Under the pieces are notes generated by a model, which ran no database searches, was not told where the DNA came from, and saw nothing but the letters and a program-made list of their open reading frames with translations. Shown here one piece after another: positions 46,030 to 55,349 of a stretch of 64,000 bases of DNA. This DNA comes from Diaporthe sp. PMI_573 (taxonomy: Eukaryota; Ascomycota; Sordariomycetes; Diaporthales; Diaporthaceae): contig JAJTUP010000006.1 in NCBI GenBank assembly GCA_021399435.1, forward strand, positions 620,001-684,000, read 5' to 3'. The position numbers and the translations under genes are program-made. Position 1 is the first letter of the stretch. The number at the start of each line of letters is the position of its first letter.

Positions 46030-49000
46030 CTAGTATCTCCATTCATTGTCGTTCTTCGACTTGCATGCGTGATCTATTTCCCCGACTATTGAGAAATCTT
46101 TTTTGAGCCGGCTCCAAAACCCTTCCTCGTCTTCCATGTCATGTTGCCTGGTCTGCCTGCCTCCCTGGTCCTTGTGAGATACTGAACGCCTACTCTCCTT
46201 AGGCCGTTTCTTCTTGGACTTTCCGGACTTGGTAGCATGTCCTAAATGTGGCGAAGAAGGTTGAGCATCAGACTGGTAATACTGTTGCTGAAAGGAAGGA
46301 ATAATATGATTGATTGATGGGGGATGGATCGTTGAGCCGGAATTGGGGACATTCAAGTTGTTTCCATGTTGCTGGACCGGCTGGAAAGGCATCGAATGTG
46401 GACTTGTTGGCATCTGGCCTTGATCATATCCAAAGGTATTGAATGTTGCCATATGAGGTGCGGTGCCTGGGATGGAGCTTTGGCTTTGTTGCTGCGTGAG
46501 TGATGGCGTTGGCATCGACCAAGGCTGCTGTGCTTGCAAAGCGTAGAGCATTCCTGCAGGCACAACCACTGGATGTTGCATCTGTGCTGACCATGAGTCC
46601 GGATTGGTTTGCGGCGGTGCGGTCACTTGAAAAGGGAAGGCCGGGCTGTGCGGAGTCTGATATTGTCCGCTTGGCTGCAGTGGTGCTGCCGGACTTGGAA
46701 GTCTGGGTTCCGGAGCTGGTGGGTTGTAGTAGTTCCGGAGAGGATGTATGTCCTCGATTTAAGGCACGGGATTCACTGCCTGAGGATTCAGCGTCCGACG
46801 AGTGCTCACTATTGGATGGTGAGTCGAAGCCAGAACGGCTGGGAGTAACCGTTAAACTATCCCGTCCTTGATCGTTGATGGTTTCACCCTGAACTCGAAA
46901 TCGGATCTCGTCAAGATTTATTGATGTCTCACAAACCTGCTGAAAATGTGCCGTAGTGAGTTCTGGTTGTCCGTGAGAAGGGGGGTTGAAAGCTGCTAAT
47001 AGCGCAACGGCACTCTGGAAGGCATTTGTAATCTGTCGACCATCCCAAGTAGAACTTCGATCACGCTGATGTTGGTACAGTTCCGCGGCATAAGTAATCA
47101 GGGCCTGCTCGTCCATCCTCATCTTTGGCCGCTCTCTTGAGATCCTGGCAATGTTATTTCGCCATATTTTCAGTGTACCCTCTTTGTCAATGGGGGGATA
47201 CAACAAGGAGATATGAATTCGCGAACGGAAAGCCTCGTCAATTGATCCAACCCGGTTTGTGGTGAGAAAAAGGAGTCCAGGATAGTACTCGAGTGCTCGG
47301 ACAAGTACTGCATTGAATGATCAGAAGTCTGCGAGACAAAGAATGTGGTCGATGATTGGTCACTGACTCGAAACGAGAGCGTTTCTACTGAGCTCGGCTT
47401 TGCTTCGACTGGCCAAAAACATGTCGGCCTCGTCCTTGAGCAATACACATCCCCACCAGTGAGCTAAATTGAAGAGCTTTGTAAGCATTTCTTCGACCTG
47501 TTCTGGCATTCTGATGTCTCCTGTGCCAAAGTTTCGCTATTAGCAAGCAATACTGGCACAACGGTCCAGAAACCGCAGGCACTTACTAAAACTAATTCTT
47601 AAGAGTGGTCGGCAGCCAGTCGCTGCTACACATTCTTTACCACGTAATGTCCAGCGGTTAGCAATACTCCTTCTTCGCTATGCAGAATCATCTCGTTCTG
47701 AATACATCAATCTCTTACCAGCTGTGGCAGTCTTTCCAGTTCCAGGTGCGCCGTAAAGGTGAACAATCACACCTTGTCCTGTCGAACTCAGCTACGGTTA
47801 GGAATGATCATATGTGTGGGAAATGATCGAATAGATAGGACTGATATCAAGGCGAATAAAAGAGATTTGGAGAGGAGGGGTTTCCTTCGTTATTTGCCAA
47901 TAGGTACGGCCAGACTCAAAAACGCTAGCTGGAAGCACAGGCCGAAGCCTCAAGGTGTCCGTAAACAGGGTACCAATTCAAAGCTCTATCAGCATAATGC
48001 AGATGGCCAGCCATGAAATATGAGTAGCTAATGGGGATTGCTTAATTGTGGATGGCGCAGTATAAATGGGTGTTTATCTTTTTTTGGGGGGGCCCGGGGC
48101 TGACAAATTCCTGGGTGAATATCGAAGCACGTATTTCATACCTTTGCCTCGTGGGTTGACAGGATGCTCTTCTGCTTCAGTGGCATCGCCTGTTCTATGG
48201 AAGTGATTAAACACTAATGCGCGGAGCATTTTCTTGTGCTCCACTGGTAGATACAGCCGATCCCAAGCGTCTGGGTCGCTGTGGATAGCCTTGAGTGGGG
48301 TGTGGCCATCTGGTGTTTTCCCGATACGGAGAGACGCTATATGGTGTAGTCTGAGAGACGCCAGTGGTATCTGACAAAGAGCTTATGCCCACCCCATGTA
48401 CGAGTTCTCAAGACGTACCCGAGCACCCTGTCAGGGAAGATAGGCATGCAGCCCCTACAGCCGCCCAAATTTCCACTACGGTCAGGTACTCGTATGTTGC
48501 TGATGACCTCATCGGAGAAGAGCTCGTCCCAGTGTCAGTTGTTGTCAAAGTCGAAGTTCTCGTCACTCAATTCATCGTCTGAGATCCTGTGAATGGCAGG
48601 CTCTAGCTCCTCACGTCCGTCCGGAGAAGGCTCTTCAGCCACAGCTCTCTTGAAATCCAAGATAACCTCACCATCGATCTTTGTGTTACGATGGCGTTGA
48701 AGTAATTTCCCCCCGGGGTCTCGATGGTGACTCCAGCCATTGTAGTAAAGATGGCAGGGTTTCGTGCAGTACTGAATGAATAACTCGCCTCGCCGGATGA
48801 TTGCATCTTGGTCGACGAGGCCGTCTTTCGCAGCAACGCGTAAAGGAACCACAAGCAGTGACGTAACAGCCTTTCTTCCCTCGAACGGCTCGATCTCAAA
48901 CCGCCCATAAACAGGTACGAATCTCGACCCATTGTAATCGACGAAATAGCAGTCAATGACGAAATTGGTATAGCGATGTTGGGACGGCCATCCTTGCTTC

Positions 49001-49944
49001 GGAGTCATTTCTCTTCGGCCTCCCGTCCTTTGAATTATACGCCAGACTTTCTGTGCTAGGTCAGAACCTTTGGCAAATATGTAGCTGCATTCCGGGAATA
49101 GAAACCAAAGCTCTGAGAATGACACGATATCAGTTTCGTTTTCGATCCGTGTCCGAGCCGGCTGTACGAGATCGTCCATGAAATCGACCAGACATCGGAG
49201 TCCTTTGGTAAAGAGTACCAAATCTTCAAGGGATGATAACTTGAGGGAATTTCTGCGATCTTTAAGAAGTTTGATCCCTCCCATAAACATGTCGAAACCA
49301 GCTGTTGATATGAGCAGGGTGGCCGCATCGACGTTTAATGTGCTGTTCGTAATGAACAAGACATTTGAACGGGCGAAGAATGATCAATGGTCGAATGACT
49401 AGGCTGGGGTGCTCAGTTTCGATAGCAAAGAAATTCTTTTTAATCGTGTATATGACACCAGCGGAGTTTTTCCTGATTCGCTCAGGGACTCGGACGCCAG
49501 CCCGCTCAGCTCATCGGCAATGGATGCCGTGTTGTCACCCAGTACGTCCATTGTGTATTGTGGCTCTGTGCTGTCCCGAGGCTTGTGGAACTCTCTCCAC
49601 GAAGCTGTTCTTATTTCTGGAATTGTGGTCTCTGGTAGACGGTTGTGCAAAATGTCAGACGCTCCTGATGATCCCTGTAGAATGCTCGAGATTTCGGTGG
49701 TGCACTCCTCCTGAATTTCCCCCCATCTTTCAAGTTTGACAAGGAGCGCTTCCAGCCGTAACCGTACATCGGGAGTTACTCCCGAGGGTTGGGCTACACT
49801 GGCCGGGTTGTCATACTCTTGAGCCGTCCCCTTGAAGAGGGGGGTCTCAGAAGCCTCAGTTTCAACTGTGGTTCCAGATACAACCTCGGAAGCAGGCTCA
49901 CTGCAGGAGACGCCGGCTAAGGGAAGACTTTGTTCGGATGTCAT
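46030..49944 (-). CDS. AAA ATPase of the DUF7025 class with Gln-rich tail; exon structure partly unresolved
   Basis: A large multi-exon gene. Exon 1 (49944-49546) is Ser/Glu-rich. Exon 2 (49504-49333) reads VPERIRKNSAGVIYTIKK and RPFKCLVHYEQHI. Exon 3 from 49259 holds the DUF7025-like part (LRCLVDFMDDLVQPARTRI, SRFVPVYGRFEIEPFEGRKAVTSL). Next come FPDRVLGYVLRTRTW near 48420 and DAWDRLYLPVEHKKMLRALV near 48240. Walker A GAPGTGKT is at 47752-47729, WWGCVLLKDEADMF near 47430 and FLTTNRVGSIDEAFRSRIHISL near 47240. The C-terminus is a Ser-rich then Gln/Pro-rich disordered tail. Splices at 49545-49505 (41 nt) and 46626-46587 (40 nt) are unusually short; a one-base shift is the alternative at each. 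The TGA near 48524 must be removed by an intron whose ends I could not fix. Fungal proteins of this class are ATP-driven and of mostly unknown substrate. Confidence 0.75.
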
Positions 49945-50307
49945 ATCAATCTATTTGAACACAAACAAGAGAGTGTACTGTGTTAAAGAAAGTCGAATGG
50001 GGGAAATGAGGGGGGTTAGAGGTCGGTCAGCTCGATAAGCAGATATGCGACAATATCTGCATGCGGCCTGTCAGTCCAAGCCACCCGTGAAACGTTTCAC
50101 CGTCTCCGCAAGACTTTTCTCGGCACTCTGGTGCTGACCTCAAGACCATGCTTATGGATGGGGGCGGCCAGCATGATGTCCAGGTGAGCTTCAGACGAGC
50201 TTCATATCACCTCCCGCTTGCAGAGACCCCTCTACCTATCATTCTTCAGGCTCGTGACTAGCATAGCCGAATCCGCTTCCACATAGAGTCACAAAGGTGC
50301 TCAGACG
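49945..50307. promoter_or_regulatory. Shared divergent promoter of the AAA and HET genes
   Basis: 363 bp separate the two start codons, which point away from each other. So short a gap means that both genes share upstream control sequence. No classical TATA box is obvious. Confidence 0.6.
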
Positions 50308-52146
50308 ATGAATCTGATTGATACTTCTACACTACAACTCCATCATGTCCCAGATGCACAGAAAACTCCTTATGCAATCCTCTCCCACACATGGAGTGAT
50401 GACGAAGTCATTCACAAAGATCTCAGCAATATCGAGAAAGCAAAGTCCAAATCGAGCTATAACAAGATAGTGAAGACATGCCAACTTGCAGCGTCGCGGG
50501 GTTTACGATACGTCTGGATCGATACGTGCTGTATTGACAAGAGCAGTAGTGCGGAACTGACCGAAGCAATCAACTCCATGTTCCGATGGTACAGAGAGGC
50601 CGAGGTCTGCTTCGCCTATATATCTGACCTGCCGCCACGCCAGGGGGGGCCGGCCCTCGATTGGCTCAATGACCCTCGGGACGGTCACTATCGTTGGCTT
50701 ACACGTGGTTGGACTCTGCAAGAATTGGTGGCTGCAGCCAAGATCGAATTCTACGATGCAGAGTGGGAATATCGCGGTGATAAGGCAACTCTGATCCGTC
50801 AACTCCACCTGGCCACCGGGATAGATGAGCAGGTTCTGGCCGACAGCAACATCCTACCTGAAGTTCCCATTGCCAGGAAGATGTCCTGGGCAGCCGGTCG
50901 ACAAACGACGAGGACCGAAGACATGGCATACTGCCTACTGGGTCTCTTCGATATCAGCATGCCCATGATATATGGTGAGGGTGAACGAGCTTTTATCAGG
51001 CTCCAAGAGGAAATAGCCAGAGAGACAAACGACTTGTCCTTATTTGCGTGGACCTCGAAAGGAGAAAACGACTCAGATGGCTTTACGGGCCTGTTCGCCA
51101 GCTCGCCAGCAGAATTCGCCGACTGCCGGAAAATTGTGCGATGGGCTGATTTCCTAGTACCACGCCCGGAGTTCGTCATTACTAACCATGGTGTTCGTCT
51201 CGAGACCAGCTTGGGACGGGTGGATTTAAATGACCGATTCGTACTGGATCTTGGTTGCTATAGCAAGGCGGCCCGGGGTGAGCGCCTAGGCATTTACCTT
51301 CACCAGACGGGATCAAGATTTGTTCGCCAGTACCCGAATCGACTCTATTACACCCGGGATGCCCGCCTGTGGATCGGTACTAGATCTACGGTCTATGTAC
51401 AGAAGCGCCTGAGTCACACGGAGAAGCAAAGAATACGTCTAGAGCTGGCAAGTCGCATCTATGTTCGATTTCGGCCCAACGAGATCGGGGATTATTTCAT
51501 CCGCGACAAGGGTATGGCGACATATCCGGAAGCTCTTTGGAATCCTCACGACGAGTATTTCTTGACTATGGAATCCGTCACATCGAAGGGAGAGACGCAA
51601 AGCGTTATTTATCCTCGCTTCATCGGCATTCGTGGCTTCGATATCCGCCACAGGTCCGGCGGACACATAAGCAGCTGCCTCCTCGTCTGTGGTATTTTTG
51701 AAGACGCCCAGGGCAATGACCGTCCGTGTGGTGTAGTCTATACCGATGCAGATCCCAGCACGAAGGTTGTCTTCGAAGCAATCACGGCGAACAATGGAAT
51801 AGCCAACGGAGGTTTGTTGGGTAACATCCGGGACTTCCTCATCTCCAAGCATTCACCAGACGGAACGACGTTGTGCTGGAATGATGTCGCCAATCGTGTG
51901 GCCCGGATCGCGGGGGACGCGTTGGCCATCCATTTGGAGATTTCTCTGACGGATGGAGCATCCATGTCGGAGGGGAACAGGGTTAGTCACGATGATCGCT
52001 CCGACATCGAATGGACTGATATAGGCGAAGGAGGTCTAGACGTTGCGTCTTTGCCATTCGATTACTCGGGAGAAAAGCAATATCTTGTGTCAGTTCACAT
52101 AAGTCGGTATCGGGGGGAACATCGAGCAAAAAGAGTCTTATTTTAA
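50308..52146 (+). CDS. HET-domain (heterokaryon incompatibility) protein
   Basis: Single-exon protein of 612 residues. The HET domain covers about residues 20-165: PYAILSHTWSDDEV, RGLRYVWIDTCCIDKSSSAELTEAINSMF (key piece YVWIDTCCIDK), AEVCFAYISDLP and RGWTLQELVAA, the diagnostic order. It continues with the usual TTRTEDMAYCLLGLFDISMPMIYGEGERAFIRLQEEI block. HET domains, which are TIR-related in fold, trigger cell death when unlike hyphae fuse. The ~380-residue remainder is a beta-rich region as in many HET proteins (family unknown), with no NACHT or repeat domain. MNLIDTSTLQL at 50308 is the standard N-terminus of this group. It is head-to-head with the AAA ATPase gene and three genes from a NACHT protein and a STAND-like propeller protein. 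Confidence 0.93.
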   Translation: MNLIDTSTLQLHHVPDAQKTPYAILSHTWSDDEVIHKDLSNIEKAKSKSSYNKIVKTCQLAASRGLRYVWIDTCCIDKSSSAELTEAINSMFRWYREAEVCFAYISDLPPRQGGPALDWLNDPRDGHYRWLTRGWTLQELVAAAKIEFYDAEWEYRGDKATLIRQLHLATGIDEQVLADSNILPEVPIARKMSWAAGRQTTRTEDMAYCLLGLFDISMPMIYGEGERAFIRLQEEIARETNDLSLFAWTSKGENDSDGFTGLFASSPAEFADCRKIVRWADFLVPRPEFVITNHGVRLETSLGRVDLNDRFVLDLGCYSKAARGERLGIYLHQTGSRFVRQYPNRLYYTRDARLWIGTRSTVYVQKRLSHTEKQRIRLELASRIYVRFRPNEIGDYFIRDKGMATYPEALWNPHDEYFLTMESVTSKGETQSVIYPRFIGIRGFDIRHRSGGHISSCLLVCGIFEDAQGNDRPCGVVYTDADPSTKVVFEAITANNGIANGGLLGNIRDFLISKHSPDGTTLCWNDVANRVARIAGDALAIHLEISLTDGASMSEGNRVSHDDRSDIEWTDIGEGGLDVASLPFDYSGEKQYLVSVHISRYRGEHRAKRVLF

Positions 52147-52733
52147 CTTTAGTTCATCCCAGATAGGCAAAATTGTTAAAATCAAGCCAGCCGAGCTGCA
52201 TGTTGGACCCCATAATGGCAAAAGAGAATCGAGTGGACGATGCCGGAATCGAACCGGCGACCTTTCGCATGCCTGTGTATAAGTGCGAAGCGAACATTAT
52301 ACCACTAAACCAAACGCCCGTGATGGAATATTTGGAAATTTAGGCTGTGATGAAGCTGTTAGCAACTGAGAGCCTAGCCGTGGTAAAAAGACGACGTATT
52401 TACTCTCTCGTTTCCTTTTACTCAAACTAGAAGTAAACTTCCTTTGTAATTATGACTTGCAAATATAGATTATTGCTCTGAAGCTTGAGGACTCTAGATA
52501 CTGATTACGTGCCAGGCAGACAGGATCAGGCTTCCCACGATATCATAAAGGCCAGTAAAAGCGTCTGTACATATGGCATTCCGGTCATGCACATTCTGAT
52601 CGAGATGGTACATAAATCCCATGAGCCGTCATTAAGCAATAAGGCACCGACAAGCATACAGCCACGTGCCAGCCAGCCCAGATTCCCTCCAACGCCAAGC
52701 ACTCCGCGCCCGCCCGTGGAAGATGATAAAAGG
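52147..52733. other. Intergenic containing a tRNA gene
   Basis: Between the converging HET and propeller-protein genes; holds the tRNA listed separately. Nothing else seen. Confidence 0.6.
52234..52319 (-). tRNA. tRNA-Ala(CGC) with a 14-nt intron
   Basis: Minus-strand cloverleaf with A box (TGGTTTAGTGG) and B box (GGTTCGATTCC). The T stem is GCCGG/CCGGC. The anticodon stem is TTCGC/GCGAA; after loop bases TT-CGC-A a 14-nt intron follows, in the canonical place one base 3' of the anticodon, with T as the last loop base. The anticodon CGC and the G3:U70 wobble pair, the alanine identity element, agree. The acceptor stem has one T-T mismatch at 6:67 and the discriminator is A. Total length is 86 nt. 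No encoded CCA, as usual in eukaryotes. Confidence 0.82.
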
Positions 52734-55349
52734 TTAGAAATAATGGTGGGTATCCTGCTGCAAAGACTTTTCTCGACCGATACCCATGCCCTCCCTGATG
52801 TCATAAACCCCAACGCCGCCGTTAATGTCACCAATGAACAGCCTGCCGCCGTCCCCCGAGAACGCAAGCTCCGTAACCTTGCCCAGGTCCCCGCCGAGCT
52901 GCTCCAGCCCCCCGGCCGGAGGGGTCGGCACCTCACCCGCCTCGGACGAGCGCCCGCTCTTCTGCGAGCTACGCCCGCTCCGCCTGCTCGACACGGACCG
53001 CCCGTCCCACGCGGTGCCGCTCCCGCCGCCGCCCTTTCCATTGCCGATGCCGCTGTTTCCGGAACTGCCCAGCCGCCACAGCTCGCGCCCGCTCATCGCG
53101 TCCAGGACCGCGAGCGCGCCCTGCCTCTGCGCAGTCCCGGGATCGCAGTACGCCACGAAGCGGCAGTCAGGGCTGACGCAGTTGAGGGCGTCGGGGATCT
53201 TGTACGTGGTCGTCTTGTCGGTCGAGAAGTCCCACACCAGCACCACCCTGTCCGTGACCACCGTCGGCTCCACCTGCCACATGCCCGGGCGGCCGATGGT
53301 CCTGAACTTGGCCGGGATCCACACAGACACTGCTACGCTGCCGTACGTGACCAGGCTCAGCGCCAGCGAGTTCTCCAGCTCCGGGTGCTTCTTGCGGTTG
53401 GGCATGAGGAACTTGTACGGCCTGTTGGCGGGGCCCGCGCCGCCGTCGGAGCCGCCGTCGTCTAGCCGCCACGCCATCAGGAGGGCGGCGTGCTCGGGCG
53501 GCGGGCAGTTGGGCCGGGGAGGTCGGGGGCCGGCTGCCGCGACCAGGAGCGGCCCCGTCGCCGAGTATGCCAGCTCGGGGAGCTTGGGCAGGAACGGCAG
53601 TCCCGCCTTGCGCAGCTCGATGGAGCGCGGCTTGCCAAACGGCTTCTTGGATGCCGGCGGCGACGACGGGAACAGGTCGATCGTGTCCTTTTCCTCGCGG
53701 TATGCGGCGAGAGGGTAGCACTCGTACTGCGCCTGCCTCGCGTACGCCCACCTGTACGCGTCGCTGATCGACTGCACCTTCTTGCGCTTCGCCCAGTTGT
53801 GGATCTCCAGCGTGTGCCCGAAGCCCGAGGTGATGACGACCAGGTTGAGGGTCTCGGAGAGGATGGCGTGCGAGCGGATGAAATTCTCGCGTGACCTTGG
53901 CTGCGCCTGCACGTTGGATGATACCTTGATGGTGGTGATCAAGTCGCAGCCTGAGGTGAGGTCCCACAGGTTGACATGGGTCTTACCGTGCCTGCTGGCC
54001 AACACTGTGGATGTGGGCGAGGTATCGATGGAGTAGACTCCATGAGCGCTTTCCTTGTCGGTGGGCTCCAAACGCCTTGATGGGACGATCTCAAGTCCAA
54101 TTTCTTCCGAAAGCGTGGAAACCGTGGGCTTCGGGCTGGCCAGCGGTGGCTCATACGCATGGGAGCTCGACCTGACGGGTGGTTTTGTGAGTGAAGATGA
54201 GGTCGAGTATCGGTTTGAAGCTGCTTCGCTCAGCGATGAGAACTTGGAGTCGCGATTCAATTCATATGCTGTCTCGGATGCAGCCCTCGACCTGGATTTG
54301 ACTGGGATGCTAGGCACCTGGTTTGTTGATGCAGACACGCCTTTGCGTCTGTACGGTGACTTGGGGGGTGGTAGTGGTGGCAGGCTCTTGGTCGGCGGGG
54401 GAGACGGGAAGAGGCTGTAGCCCTGCGAAGGACGAACATCGGACCCCGAGAGGCTTTTCACTGTAAGCTGCAGAGGGGATGGCTTCAGTCTTCGAGGGCC
54501 CTGGCTGAATCCATCTGAAAGGCTGTCTTCCTGGTGCTGCGAGTGGGCCGAAGTCTCGGAGATGGAGTGAAGCTCAGAGCTTGTTGCCGAGTACGGTCTC
54601 ATGTCTGACCGACTGGAGTCTGAGGACATCCTCCTGAATGAGGTCATCATGGTGTGGACCGACGGCGTTGGAGGGAGCTGGTCCACGGCAGCAGGCGTGT
54701 CTGGCGTGGCAGCCGGTGAGCTTTCGACTGTTGCAACATAATTCTCAACCTCATCAAGACAATGGGCAAGCACTGCATCCAGGCGGGCAACTCGCAAGCC
54801 GCTTGGTGTCAGATGCTTTCGCACATATTCGACATCGGTCATGGTTTCGTTGGTCACGTTTCTTGGAGGGGTCAGCAAACGGCAACTCACTTGATCCCAC
54901 GGCGATTCACTCAAACACAAAAAAGTGCCGTTCGCAGTGAGCGAGGAGGGCGAGACTTACCGAGCAGTGGCTTCGAATGCAAACTGGATGGTCTGGCGAC
55001 AGAAGCCCAAGGCCCTGCTGAGTCTCCGAACGTCTACCGAGGCATCGGTGAGGGCCCAGCGGCCAGTTCGGAGTGGGCCATCCCCACAGCCGGCGAGGGC
55101 AGAGTCAATGCGGGCGCAAACGTCGGTGCAGCCTCGCGTGACGCCAATAAGCGGGTTACACAGGGGGTCGGGGGCCGCAGAGTGCTGGAGGCGCTCAAAG
55201 AAGCCGCGCAGGTCAAACAGCTCGATGAGGACGGACTCGAGCTCGGCGTGTGCGGGTGGCACGTCCCTCAGGAAGTCGGTGATGATGTAGGCGGTCTGGG
55301 TGGCCGCTGCGAGGGCAGCGGTGGTCGCTGCAATAATGGGTCCATCCAT
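52734..55349 (-). CDS. STAND-like N-terminus joined to a WD40-like beta-propeller
   Basis: Two exons, 55349-54961 and 54861-52734, with a 99-nt GTAAGT intron, encode 838 residues. The first ~190 residues (MDGPIIAATTAALAAATQTAYI, LSRALGFCRQTIQFAFEATAR) form a helical domain like the N-termini of fungal STAND and ankyrin proteins. A long Ser/Pro-rich disordered linker has PPLPPPKSPYRRK, a possible SH3 ligand. The C-terminal half has propeller-type blades: SIDTSPTSTVLASRHGKTHVNLWDL, ALAVLDAMSGRELWRLG and LAFSGDGGRLFIGDINGGVGVYDI (given in parts). No NACHT or NB-ARC ATPase lies between them. Function unknown; membership in signalling or recognition is inferred from architecture and neighbours. 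The start could also be the Met 11 codons upstream. Confidence 0.75.
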
